Assembly: GCA_023484105.1 (NCBI GenBank)
Contig: JAMDBD010000034.1
Location: forward strand, 1-64,000
Direction: 5' to 3'
Origin: Thermoplasmatota archaeon
GTDB taxonomy: Archaea; Thermoplasmatota; Thermoplasmata; Thermoplasmatales; Thermoplasmataceae
Length of the DNA stretch: 64,000 bases
Positions 36,372 through 45,129 of the stretch are shown here, one piece after another; positions within the stretch are counted from its first letter, which is position 1, and each line of letters starts with the position of its first letter. The notes under the pieces are model-generated. The model was not told the origin of the DNA, made no database searches, and worked only from the letters and a program-made list of their open reading frames with translations. Position numbers and translations under genes: made by a program.

Positions 36372-36746
36372 TAATATACACCTCCAGGAAATGCGTAACG
36401 ATGGCTTGCATTAAGGGCATAAACTGTTGTGCGGAACGCAACAATATTGACCTTCAGGGAAGGCCTGACAAAAACACGTTCAACTGCAAAATGAACTCCG
36501 GGCATGTGCAACAGCAACCTTAGGCCTTCTGCAATTTAAAACTTTGACGGCCGCATGATAATGAAGCAACGAGAATTATAGCAAAGTTTTTTTGCGGAGA
36601 ATTAGATCAGAGGCTGAAAATAGGCTGCATATAAGTATCACTGATTGAGTCACATTGGACATTATGAAGGATAGATCATCACCTATGTATCCCTAGAATA
36701 ATAAATATAAAAGTTAGTCATATACCGCAACCGTAGAAGTGATTAG
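36372..36746. other. 375-base stretch between TatD-like gene and uS2
   Basis: There is no protein gene. It contains a 7-bp hairpin TGTTGTG/CGCAACA with loop CGGAA (36425-36443), a second hairpin CCTTC/GAAGG (36451-36463) close behind it, and the uS2 promoter at its right end. A small RNA is possible but unproven. Confidence 0.4.
36701..36713 (+). promoter_or_regulatory. TATA box of ribosomal protein uS2
   Basis: ATAAATATAAAAG lies about 40 bases before the ATG, and GTGATTAG directly before the ATG can act as a ribosome site, so this mRNA probably has a short leader. Confidence 0.6.
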
Positions 36747-37349
36747 ATGTCAACAGAAACATTGCTGATCCCAGAGGAGGACTATCAGAAATCGGGAATT
36801 CATATAGGCACACAGGTTAAATCAAAGGATATGGAGAAGTACATATTCAAGATCAGGAATGACGGTCTTTACATTCTCGACCTGAAGAAGACAAACGAGA
36901 TGCTTCAGATCGCGGGAAAGATGCTGGCGCGATTCAATCCGGAGGACATTCTAGTAGTTGCACAGAGGCAGTACGCGTTCCGTCCGGTTCTGAAATTCGG
37001 AGAGGTTACAGGATCAAGAACAATCACCGGGAGATTTGTTCCTGGCACTCTCACAAATCCACAACTCTCCAACTATCTCGAGGCAAAGATTATTGTGGTT
37101 ACAGACCCGCTTGCCGATATACAGGCAATGGGGGAGGCGCTCAAGGTAGGTATACCGGTGGTTGCGCTCTGCGATGCAAACAACAAGACAGCGAATGTTG
37201 ATCTTGTCATACCCTGCAATAACAAGGGAAGAAGATCCCTGGCTGTGGTCTACTGGCTGCTGGCAAGGGAGGTACTGAAGAACAGGGGACTAATTTCAGA
37301 TTATGCCGCATTTTCCAGCACTGCTGATGAATTTGAAGCGCAGGTCTAG
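36747..37349 (+). CDS. rps2: 30S ribosomal protein uS2
   Basis: The 200-residue small-subunit protein shows the archaeal S2 core: HIGTQVKSKDMEKYIFKIRND, RFVPGTLTNPQL, VVTDPLADIQAMGEALKVGIPVVALCDANN and DLVIPCNNKGRRSLAVVYWLLARE. It is monocistronic, with its own promoter, and its stop overlaps the convergent tRNA-splicing endonuclease gene by 4 bases. Confidence 0.97.
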   Translation: MSTETLLIPEEDYQKSGIHIGTQVKSKDMEKYIFKIRNDGLYILDLKKTNEMLQIAGKMLARFNPEDILVVAQRQYAFRPVLKFGEVTGSRTITGRFVPGTLTNPQLSNYLEAKIIVVTDPLADIQAMGEALKVGIPVVALCDANNKTANVDLVIPCNNKGRRSLAVVYWLLAREVLKNRGLISDYAAFSSTADEFEAQV

Positions 37350-38245
37350 GGGATCAGAGAATCCAGGGCAACTCTCCTGATCCATACATATGCTGGCCTG
37401 TTCTGATAAAATGCAGCATATATCATTTTTTTTCTGACAGCTGTGGCAAGTCTGACTGCCCTGCTTATCTTGAACCACAGTTCTTTCTCATCCATCAGTG
37501 AGATCAGAAGTTCGGCATGATCATCAGTATTTTTCAGGTATACTCTGAAATTGCATCCATATTTGAAACCGGTCTTGACTATGCAGTGCCTTAATGTGAG
37601 ATCGCTGAATATCATTGATTCTTGTGTAGTGGGATTTCCGCTTATAAGCTCCTTTTCATAGCTGCTCAAAACTCTGTATGAGAGAAAAGGCTCACCCACT
37701 GCTTCATAATCAGATCTCACAATCTGCACTTCACCGAGGATCTTGACAGCTTTAGGAACAACATTATCGTTGGGGGCCGATCCTTCCGGATTGTAACGTT
37801 CGGTGATATAGAAGGTGACATCACCCTGATCATCCACTGTAGCCCATTTCTGATCATGTTCCCTGTAAAAGTCACTGAAGGATACGCCACTTGCTTCTGA
37901 AACTATCCTTAACGGCCTTGAATATTCATCGGTGGAATACTTCCTGAAGGAGAGACCGTCAGGCTCCTTCCTGACAAAGAGCCCCTTTTCCTTCAGTTTT
38001 GAATATACGCGAAATGTTTCCACATCCCCATAAGAAGTCACTGTCTCCTGGATAAATTTATCCAGAGCTTCTTCGCTCTCTGGATATATCAAGCCTTTTG
38101 ACAGCAGGAATAACGCTTCCATTTCGGTCAGCACAAGCAAATTCCTGATAATCCTGCCAACTCGAAGCCTCTGCCTTATATTATCTGGAGATCTGGCACA
38201 GGAGAATACGGTTTTACCACACAGCGCCTTGCCGGTTACTGTCAT
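37346..38245 (-). CDS. endA: tRNA-splicing endonuclease (two-unit, alpha2 form)
   Basis: It cuts introns from pre-tRNAs at bulge-helix-bulge motifs. The 299-residue length indicates two fused alpha units. The C-terminal catalytic core shows Tyr in FKYGCNFRVYL, His in DDHAELL and Lys in AVRKKMIYA. The ATG at 38245 overlaps the GTPase stop as ATGA, so the longer frame (start 38302) is not used. It forms an operon with the GTPase-like gene. Confidence 0.93.
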   Translation of the reverse strand: MTVTGKALCGKTVFSCARSPDNIRQRLRVGRIIRNLLVLTEMEALFLLSKGLIYPESEEALDKFIQETVTSYGDVETFRVYSKLKEKGLFVRKEPDGLSFRKYSTDEYSRPLRIVSEASGVSFSDFYREHDQKWATVDDQGDVTFYITERYNPEGSAPNDNVVPKAVKILGEVQIVRSDYEAVGEPFLSYRVLSSYEKELISGNPTTQESMIFSDLTLRHCIVKTGFKYGCNFRVYLKNTDDHAELLISLMDEKELWFKISRAVRLATAVRKKMIYAAFYQNRPAYVWIRRVALDSLIP

Positions 38246-38757
38246 TTCTTTACAAACACTTGTATCAGATTCTCCGTTATATAGGAATACATTCGTTCCC
38301 ATTCAGAACCGGATTTACTGTTAACAATAAAATAGGGGATTTTGTAACGCTTCGAAACAGTCTGAAGTTCATCCTCCCAGAATTGTGCACTGTAACGCAG
38401 ATCAAGTTTCGTTGCAGCAAGTACTGTTACAGATTTATTCCTCATCCCTGTGACAAATTTGAGGATGTTTTCAGCATAATCGAGGGATCTGGCATTAGTA
38501 AGGTCTGAAACCACAATTATTGCATTTGAACCGGTTAGTAGCCTCTCTCCATCTCTTTCGCTGCTTATCTCAAGAAAGAGGAGTTCTGCGGTGATCTTTC
38601 CACCCTTCCATTCCAGATTGACAATCTTTCTCTGAATAGGCTTTGGCTGCAGGCCTACATTATTCGAATTGTAAACCATCCTGGATATAAGCGTGCTCTT
38701 TCCAGATCCATTGAGACCTGACACACTTATCTTCCAGGTCACCCTAGAACTCTCCAT
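38242..38757 (-). CDS. Ras-like P-loop GTPase, atypical switch region
   Basis: The 171-residue small GTPase-like protein has a P-loop GLNGSGKST (14-22), a base-recognition TKLD in VLAATKLDLRY and a G5-like VNSKSGSE. The DxxGQ switch II motif is absent: the site reads FLEISSERDG. This may mean slow or no hydrolysis. A box CTTTATAAAATAC (38775-38787) is centred about 24 bases before the ATG at 38757, so that start is favoured over 38874. Translation is coupled to endA (ATGA overlap). The function is unknown. Confidence 0.8.
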   Translation of the reverse strand: MESSRVTWKISVSGLNGSGKSTLISRMVYNSNNVGLQPKPIQRKIVNLEWKGGKITAELLFLEISSERDGERLLTGSNAIIVVSDLTNARSLDYAENILKFVTGMRNKSVTVLAATKLDLRYSAQFWEDELQTVSKRYKIPYFIVNSKSGSEWERMYSYITENLIQVFVKK

Positions 38758-38774
38758 CAGCCTTCGATTAAGAG

Positions 38775-38787
38775 CTTTATAAAATAC
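38775..38787 (-). promoter_or_regulatory. TATA box of the GTPase-endA operon
   Basis: On the minus strand the box reads GTATTTTATAAAG, about 24 bases from the chosen ATG, indicating a leaderless mRNA. Confidence 0.55.
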
Positions 38788-38868
38788 TTTGCTATGATTT
38801 AAACACGATCCGGTGAAAGAATTAGCGCCTATGTTTATATCAGGATATGTTATATTTGTCTGATATAT

Positions 38869-40077
38869 ATGCAATATAAATTTTCTTCACTGGCACAGAA
38901 TCTGAAGGCATCGGAGATCAGGGAGCTCCTGAAGTACAAGAACATTCCAGGAATGATATCCCTGGGTGGGGGGATGCCTCACCCGTCGTCGTTTCCGGTA
39001 TCAGACATCATGGAGATAACGGACGATCTTCTGAAGAGAGAGGGAAGGGAGATTCTGCAGTACGGTACGACAGAAGGCTATGAGATGCTGAGAGTGGAGC
39101 TTTCGAAGTTTCTCAAGGATACAGAAAACATTGACTGCACCAAGGATGATATAGTTTTGAGCGCAGGCTCGCAGCAGGCTCTCTATGCCATCTCCAAAAT
39201 AATGGTCACACCCGGAGAGGAGGTGATCACAGAATCCCCAACATATATAGGGACTATAACAGCTTTCCTTGCAAACGGTACTGTGATGCGCGGTGTACAG
39301 ATGGATGAAGAGGGGCTGATAACTGAGTTACTTGAAGAAAAGATCAAAAATATGCTCTCCAAAGGCAAACCTCCAAAATTCATATATGTCATCCCAACTT
39401 TTCAGAACCCTTCCGGAAGAACACTCTCGCTGGAGAGAAGAAAGCATCTGCTGGAGATCGCCTCCAGATACCAGATCCCAATAATTGAAGACAATCCGTA
39501 TGGCGAACTCAGGTATTCCGGGCAGAAGCTCCCCAGCCTGAAGTCCATGGACACCTCTGGCCTGGTTACATATATGGGTACATTTTCAAAGATTCTGACA
39601 CCCGGCCTGCGGGTTGGTTTCACTGTTGCTCCCAGAGAAGTTGTTTCAAAGATGAATCTGCTCAAACAGGCAACCAACCTTGCCACAAATACACTGGCAG
39701 AGGCAATTGCAGGGGAATATCTCAAGAGGGGGCTCGTGAAAAAAAATATGCCTAGGGTGGTTCAGATGTACAGGGAAAAGCGTGACACAATGTTGGCGGC
39801 ACTTTCCGAAAATTTTGGGGAAGATGCCACATGGTCACACCCTGACGGAGGAATGTTCCTTTGGCTACAGCTTGATAGCAGAATAAATACAACGAAAATG
39901 CTACCCAGAGCCCTGGAGAACAAGGTGGCTTATGTGAGCGGTTATTCATTCTACCCAGATAATCCAGAGTATAACACCATGAGGCTAAACTTTACCTACG
40001 CAGACAACGACCAGATTGTAACCGCAATAGAGCGGCTTTCGAAGGTTGTCGGCCAGGAAGCAATGATGGCAAAATAA
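38869..40077 (+). CDS. PLP-dependent aminotransferase (fold type I, LysN/MocR-like class)
   Basis: The 402 residues follow the class I aminotransferase pattern: GGGMPHPSSFPV, SAGSQQALYAISKIM, YVIPTFQNPSGRTLS, EDNPYGELRYSG and the PLP lysine in GTFSKILTPGLRVGF. This subgroup includes 2-aminoadipate and branched/aromatic aminotransferases with wide substrate range. Feeding 2-oxo acids to IorAB (57561) is a reasonable guess for a peptide-using organism. The CoaD fusion gene follows 12 bases later. Confidence 0.9.
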   Translation: MQYKFSSLAQNLKASEIRELLKYKNIPGMISLGGGMPHPSSFPVSDIMEITDDLLKREGREILQYGTTEGYEMLRVELSKFLKDTENIDCTKDDIVLSAGSQQALYAISKIMVTPGEEVITESPTYIGTITAFLANGTVMRGVQMDEEGLITELLEEKIKNMLSKGKPPKFIYVIPTFQNPSGRTLSLERRKHLLEIASRYQIPIIEDNPYGELRYSGQKLPSLKSMDTSGLVTYMGTFSKILTPGLRVGFTVAPREVVSKMNLLKQATNLATNTLAEAIAGEYLKRGLVKKNMPRVVQMYREKRDTMLAALSENFGEDATWSHPDGGMFLWLQLDSRINTTKMLPRALENKVAYVSGYSFYPDNPEYNTMRLNFTYADNDQIVTAIERLSKVVGQEAMMAK

Positions 40078-40089
40078 ATCGGGCTGCAA

Positions 40090-41058
40090 ATGGTAGTGAT
40101 TATCGGCGGAACCTTTTCCGTCATACATTTGGGACATGAGAGACTTTTCGATGCTGCTCTCGAGAGAAAAGAAAAGATAATAGTGGGTCTGACCACCGAC
40201 GATTACGTTGCAAGCAGCAAGGAGTATGATGGCATAAGGTACTCAGAAAGGAAGAAGGCCCTTGAAGAATACCTGGAATCCAGGAAGGCTGACTTTGAGA
40301 TAAAGCCTCTGACAAACTCTCTTGGAAATGCATCACAGTCTTCAGAATATTCTGCGATTGTCGTTTCCCCTGAATCATACCACAATGCAATCAGGATAAA
40401 CATGCAGAGGGAAAGGAATGGATTGCGGAATCTTGAAATAATAAAGGTTCCATATGTTCTTGGTGATGATTATTTTCCGATCAAATCATCCAGAATTCTT
40501 CAGGGGGAAATCGACAGAAATGGAAAAAGGCTCAGGCCGGTGAGAATTTCACTATCAACCTGTAACGCTTCAAAAATGGATGCCACCACTGAATTCTTTG
40601 GAAAACTGATAGCAGGTAGCATTGTGGTACAGAACAAAGAATATAGAACACCCTCTCCGCAGCCATTTGGAGGTGAAACTTATGAATATGCCAGAATCAG
40701 GGCAGAATCAGGAATCTCCGGGAATGACTATTCTGTTGGATTAGAGAGCGGGTTAATACCGGTAAACAACGGAGAACACTATCTGGATATTCATTACTGC
40801 TGCATTATTGATAGGTTCGGAAAGATTACGACAGGCTCAAGCAGCGGATTCCAGATACCTCTGCAACTTGTCATGGAGATCAAGAAAGGAAAGGAACTCA
40901 GCAATGCCTTTTCATCAGTTTATGGCAACGGCGGGATCTATTCTGAAAAGGGAATCGCCGGTCTTATTTCCGGGAATTTCCTGCAGAGAATTGATCTTTA
41001 CAGGGAGGCTCTAAGGAATGCCTTTGTACCGAGAATTAAGCCCGATTATTATTCATAA
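40090..41058 (+). CDS. coaD: fusion of phosphopantetheine adenylyltransferase and DUF84 (XTP/ITP phosphatase-like)
   Basis: Residues 1-150 are archaeal PPAT, which makes dephospho-CoA: nucleotidyl motif GGTFSVIHLGHERLF (HLGH) and PIKSSRILQGEID. Residues 155-322 match DUF84/YjjX, which removes non-canonical purine nucleotides: STCNASKMDATTEFF, SPQPFGGETYEYARIRAE, VGLESGL and GKELSNAF...GIAGLISG. The join is seamless with no internal start. Similar fusions are, to my recollection, annotated in Thermoplasmata. It is co-oriented with the aminotransferase. Confidence 0.88.
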   Translation: MVVIIGGTFSVIHLGHERLFDAALERKEKIIVGLTTDDYVASSKEYDGIRYSERKKALEEYLESRKADFEIKPLTNSLGNASQSSEYSAIVVSPESYHNAIRINMQRERNGLRNLEIIKVPYVLGDDYFPIKSSRILQGEIDRNGKRLRPVRISLSTCNASKMDATTEFFGKLIAGSIVVQNKEYRTPSPQPFGGETYEYARIRAESGISGNDYSVGLESGLIPVNNGEHYLDIHYCCIIDRFGKITTGSSSGFQIPLQLVMEIKKGKELSNAFSSVYGNGGIYSEKGIAGLISGNFLQRIDLYREALRNAFVPRIKPDYYS

Positions 41059-41134
41059 GTAAAAAGGATCATAATGTCTATAGTTCCTATAAAAAACAGT
41101 TAAGTAATGATTGGCAATATTAAAAGGATAACAG

Positions 41135-41434
41135 ATGGTAACCAAGGAAGAGATACTGGAACAGCTGAAAGCTGTATCTGATCCTGAGATTGGTATGGAT
41201 GTCGTCAACCTTGGTCTCATCTATGAGGTGGAGATAAACGGGGACAGAGTATATATTAAGATGACAATGACTGCGCCAACGTGCCCTGTCACCCCGTGGA
41301 TTTTATCAGAGGCACAGAGGATAGTGGAAAACATGGAGGGTGTTGAGGCGGCGGATATCGAACTTGTCTGGGAACCGCCATGGAATCCATCGATGATGAC
41401 AGACTATGCAAAGGAACAGCTCAATATGCTGTGA
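41135..41434 (+). CDS. SufT/MIP18-family (DUF59) protein
   Basis: The 99-residue protein matches the MIP18/PaaD-like family: LKAVSDPEIGMDVVNLGLIYEVEI, MTMTAPTCPVTPWI with the conserved cysteine, and the C-terminal DIELVWEPPWNPSMMT. Family members help deliver iron-sulfur clusters. It is probably monocistronic and could serve the many Fe-S proteins encoded here. Confidence 0.92.
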   Translation: MVTKEEILEQLKAVSDPEIGMDVVNLGLIYEVEINGDRVYIKMTMTAPTCPVTPWILSEAQRIVENMEGVEAADIELVWEPPWNPSMMTDYAKEQLNML

Positions 41435-41783
41435 ACCATTCGGATGATATTTTATGAATCTTAGCTCCACGATTTTTAGACAATATATCTGCTTCATTCA
41501 GGTCATATATTCGACATCTGAATGTATCTAGTTCAGTCTTTCTTTATTTCCCCTGCTATTCTGTACGCCTTCGAGAACTTCAGCAAGGCATCCATCAAGG
41601 ATATTTTATCCGTGATGCTGGCAGTTCTAATGAGCAGGAATAATCTACTATCGTAGTGTTCCGAATTATGTGTAAGATTAAGGATATCTCTTCCTTAACA
41701 TCCCTGTGATCTGATCCTTCATTTATGAGGTCCCTTTATGATTCTATGGGATCATTTCTCATCCAGTTCCACAACAAGCAGGA
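41435..41783. other. gap holding a frameshifted small gene
   Basis: Apart from the pseudogene at 41533-41722 on the minus strand I see no gene. Confidence 0.5.
41533..41722 (-). pseudogene. small protein gene with a single frameshift
   Basis: Frame 1 opens with ATG (41722) and MKDQITGMLRKR; after about base 41680 the reading switches frame to DILNLTHNSEHYDSRLFLLI, then RTASITDKISLMDALLKFSK and AYRIAGEIKKD before TGA. The span is 190 bases (3n+1), consistent with one inserted base. The composition is clearly protein-like and helical. The family is not recognised. Confidence 0.5.
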
Positions 41784-43349
41784 TCACCTTCTCTTCCTCA
41801 GGAACGCAAGTGCAGACAAGATTGCCACGGCCGTGATCACTCCTCCAGATATTTCATATATCTCATCTGCTGTTATTCCAGATCCTGAAGGTGTTTTCTT
41901 GACGGGAGTGAAGGTGATAGTATTTAATTCGTTTTTTCCACTTACGGATAATGAACCCGATGACGGAGATACAGAATATCCTGACACCTTACTGACAGTG
42001 TACGAGTACGTTCCGTTGGTTAGGGAGAACGAGTACGATGCTCCAGTTATTGCCCCTGAATCCATGCCGTTGCTGAGATTGACATACCATGTCGTTCCTG
42101 ATGGTAATCCGGATTCTGTGAATGTAACTGTGTATTTACTTACCGATGTTGTGGTTGGGGTGAATGTTATAGTTTGATTGAAGCTTTTGCCGCTGACAGT
42201 TATATTCCCTGACGATGGCATTCCCGTATACCCGCTTACGTTACTTACAATGTATGAATATGTTCCATTCGCTACAGGGAAGGATATCGTATTGCTGATG
42301 GATGATGATTCATGGTTTCCGTTAAGTGTTACGCCCCAGGAGGTTCCAGGCAAAAGGCCAGTCTCCGTGAAGTTTAAAAAATAATACCCGCTTGGCGGGG
42401 ACGTAGAAAATGTTACCGCGACTGAAACGTTATTGCCTGAGACCGAGATGGACCCGCTGGATGGATAGGCAAAATAACCACCGGGCACCGATGTACTGAT
42501 GCTGTAATACCAGGTGCCGTTAAATTCAGGTATCGTATAATTCGCCGCTGTCGCATAAACGGTATTAAAAATACCTTTGCTCTTCATCGAGGAATTTGCG
42601 ATGTTTATTGTCCAGATGCTGCTTGATGGCAGTCCTGTTTCTGTAAAATTGACATTGTAAGACATTATAAAATGGATGTACACTGTCATTGGCGATCCAT
42701 TAATATTCAATTCCTGGTATGTCTGATCGGAATTATTAAAATACGCTTCGTAGCCGCTGTAGCCACTGACAAAGGGAACAGCCGATGCAACCCATGTCCC
42801 ATTTACCAACTCAAAAACATGCGTGCTGCTGTTCGTGATGTTTGACGAACTTACGTCATTGTAGCTGAAGTCCGTTAAAGCTGCCATCCAGTTCATTCCA
42901 GATGGAAGACCGCTTTCAATCAGAGTAACAGCATATGTCTTGTTAAAGTAGACATTGTATGTTAGGTTGCTGCCGCTGATAGTTACGGCATCGGGTATCT
43001 GATTGGGAGTGGTCATGGTCACATTGCTGGCATAACCCACACTGGCAGGGGTAAAGGAATAATTGCCGTTTGCCAACGTGAATTGAATTATGGTGGAACT
43101 TGAGCTATTGATTGTTGACACGAATCCGCCAGATCCATCTCCTCCGAGAGAGACATTCCAGAGATGTCCTGCAGGAAGCCCCTTTTCCTTTATGGTAAGA
43201 GTATACTTTCCAGATGCGCCCTGAAAAGGTGAATTACCTCCAGTATAGTGAGAACCAGGGTTCGCATGGCCGCCTACCAACGCAAAAGACGTACCCAGAA
43301 ATGCGATTACTAAAACCGCGGAAAGGGCTTTAATCCATTTCTTTCTCAT
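41784..43349 (-). CDS. cell-surface protein with five repeats and a C-terminal anchor
   Basis: The 521-residue protein has an N-terminal signal peptide (MRKKWIKALSAVLVIAFLG), five repeats of about 80-90 residues with cores such as FTESGLPSGTTW and NGTYSYTVSKVSGY, and one C-terminal helix ending Arg-Lys-Arg-Arg. Many Asn-X-Ser/Thr sites imply N-glycosylation. An alternative GTG start at 43370 sits 25 bases from a box at 43391-43396. The last repeat closely matches the partial protein at 1-322. An adhesive or S-layer-like role is inference. Confidence 0.85.
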   Translation of the reverse strand: MRKKWIKALSAVLVIAFLGTSFALVGGHANPGSHYTGGNSPFQGASGKYTLTIKEKGLPAGHLWNVSLGGDGSGGFVSTINSSSSTIIQFTLANGNYSFTPASVGYASNVTMTTPNQIPDAVTISGSNLTYNVYFNKTYAVTLIESGLPSGMNWMAALTDFSYNDVSSSNITNSSTHVFELVNGTWVASAVPFVSGYSGYEAYFNNSDQTYQELNINGSPMTVYIHFIMSYNVNFTETGLPSSSIWTINIANSSMKSKGIFNTVYATAANYTIPEFNGTWYYSISTSVPGGYFAYPSSGSISVSGNNVSVAVTFSTSPPSGYYFLNFTETGLLPGTSWGVTLNGNHESSSISNTISFPVANGTYSYIVSNVSGYTGMPSSGNITVSGKSFNQTITFTPTTTSVSKYTVTFTESGLPSGTTWYVNLSNGMDSGAITGASYSFSLTNGTYSYTVSKVSGYSVSPSSGSLSVSGKNELNTITFTPVKKTPSGSGITADEIYEISGGVITAVAILSALAFLRKRR

Positions 43350-43451
43350 GCCTTTTTTTCGGTCATTCACGTGAAAGAAAAACCGTGTAAATATATTAGG
43401 TAGTACGACACAAAGAGTGATGGAATGTGACAAACATTATCAGTAAGAATT

Positions 43452-44420
43452 TTAGGCAAACCCAATTTTGGGCGGAGGGTATCTACAATGCGGGTTATTG
43501 TATGACCCATTTCTGTAAGTCAACATGCTTGCCGGGTCGATTTCTCTTGTAGCCCCGATTAACTTATCAACGATAGAAAAGGTCTCTGCGTAAAATATGA
43601 AAAAAGAAAACCGGCCCCAGTTCTTGTATAATAGCAATTTATCTCGAAGGAATTCTGATTCATTTATGGCTGGCAGCCATTTTTTGTAGTCACCTGATAT
43701 GATGATGCTGGGTAACAGGACCCCCTCAACTACATTCGTGTCAAACGAAACCTCTTCGTAAATTACCCCCGCATCAAGCATTTTTGTGATCTTCCTGCGA
43801 ACTGTACGGGCTGGCACTCTAAGTTCCTGAGCAATTTTATTTATGCTCATTGATAGAGGGTTCTGGTACATAACGGCATTCAAAACTAATTGCTCGCTGG
43901 GAGATATCAACCTTTCCTTTTGAGGAGAATCGTTCATAATTTCTACCAGATCTAAAGGGTGCCCAAGGGTTTTTTCAAGGTCGTGCAATTGCTTTTTCAT
44001 CTCAGATTCATCTGATGCAATCAGAGAAATACCGGAAAACTCTCTTTCGACATTCAAATCGCCATTAGAGCCTGCATGGTTCGGCAACTTAAGGGTACCA
44101 AAAATGACACGTTCTAACGTAGGAAATTCTGAAAAATGACCAGAAATTTCTTTCGCCAAACTATTTCCGGCACGGGTCAAAATGAAGTAACGATTCCATG
44201 GCATAAACCTGCTATCCGCGTAAAACTTTACCCCACGAACCAATCCTGATTCCAGCAGGTTGTTTATCCTGTTTTTAATAACTTCCGGATGCACGTGAAA
44301 TTCCTTTGCCATTTTGTATACAGAAGGCTTATTTGTATAATGGGAACCTCCACTGACTGGCCATTGGAATTTGCGTATAATCCTCTTTGATAATTCATCA
44401 AGCGGCAACTTGCTGCGCAC
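43452..44420 (-). CDS. transcriptional regulator with two winged-helix domains (Lrp-like)
   Basis: The 322-residue protein has two helix-turn-helix segments: VYKMAKEFHVHPEVIKNRIN (about 33-52) and INKIAQELRVPARTVRRKITKML (about 193-215), each followed by Lrp-like mixed alpha/beta sequence. It lies just upstream of the surface-protein gene on the same strand and divergent from TBP, so it may control either. Its ligand is unknown. Confidence 0.8.
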   Translation of the reverse strand: MRSKLPLDELSKRIIRKFQWPVSGGSHYTNKPSVYKMAKEFHVHPEVIKNRINNLLESGLVRGVKFYADSRFMPWNRYFILTRAGNSLAKEISGHFSEFPTLERVIFGTLKLPNHAGSNGDLNVEREFSGISLIASDESEMKKQLHDLEKTLGHPLDLVEIMNDSPQKERLISPSEQLVLNAVMYQNPLSMSINKIAQELRVPARTVRRKITKMLDAGVIYEEVSFDTNVVEGVLLPSIIISGDYKKWLPAINESEFLRDKLLLYKNWGRFSFFIFYAETFSIVDKLIGATREIDPASMLTYRNGSYNNPHCRYPPPKIGFA

Positions 44421-44524
44421 CTCTATGGCCTTTAATGATGATGGTCGAACTGTCCATTATGTAAACGTCAGATGAAAAATAGTTTCCATAGTTGTTTTTG
44501 GATAATCTCATAGGTTTATATAGT

Positions 44525-44540
44525 ATTTAAAAATATAAAG
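44525..44540 (+). promoter_or_regulatory. TATA box of the TBP gene
   Basis: ATTTAAAAATATAAAG is centred about 25 bases before the ATG at 44557, as for leaderless archaeal genes. TBP could bind its own promoter here. Confidence 0.6.
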
Positions 44541-44556
44541 CCCACTGTGGTTAGTT

Positions 44557-45111
44557 ATGAGTGAGAGAGAGAAGATCAACATAGAAAACATTGTAGCATC
44601 GACATCTCTGGCGGAGCACCTTGATCTGAGCAAAATCGCGCTTGCTCTGGATGGATCCGAGTATGAGCCCGAACAGTTTCCAGGCCTTATATACAGGCTA
44701 CATGAGCCAAAAACTGCGGTTCTCATATTCAGGAGCGGAAAGGTGAATTGCACTGGAGCCAAAAATCTGGAGAACGTCCGTCTCACCATAGAGACAATAA
44801 TAAAGAAACTAAAGAGTGCGGGAATAGAAGTATATGACAAGCCGGAAATAGTGGTACAGAACATCGTGGCTGTTTATGACCTTGAATCTGACCTGAATCT
44901 CACGGACATTGCAATGTCACTGGGTCTCGAAAACGTTGAATACGAACCGGAACAGTTCCCCGGTCTCGTATACAGGGTAGAGGAACCAAAGGTGGTACTG
45001 CTCCTGTTCGGTTCAGGAAAAGTAGTTTGCACAGGTGCAAAGGAAGAGAGTGAAATAGAGCAGGCCGTTATAAAGGTGAAGAAGGATCTCCAGAAAGTTG
45101 GTCTTATTTAG
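44557..45111 (+). CDS. tbp: TATA-box-binding protein
   Basis: The general transcription factor that binds promoter TATA boxes. The 184 residues are two direct repeats of about 90, each with the stirrup sequence YEPEQFPGLIYR/YEPEQFPGLVYR, and the strand motif VLIFRSGKVNCTGAK / VLLLFGSGKVVCTGAK. The N-terminus is INIENIVAS. It converges with truD. Confidence 0.98.
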   Translation: MSEREKINIENIVASTSLAEHLDLSKIALALDGSEYEPEQFPGLIYRLHEPKTAVLIFRSGKVNCTGAKNLENVRLTIETIIKKLKSAGIEVYDKPEIVVQNIVAVYDLESDLNLTDIAMSLGLENVEYEPEQFPGLVYRVEEPKVVLLLFGSGKVVCTGAKEESEIEQAVIKVKKDLQKVGLI

Positions 45112-45129
45112 GCCAATTCATCATTCTTT

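Noticed and set aside
37346-38302. tRNA endonuclease starting at 38302
   Set aside because: The start at 38245 overlaps the GTPase stop as ATGA, the usual coupling, while the longer form overlaps by 61 bases and adds unconserved residues.
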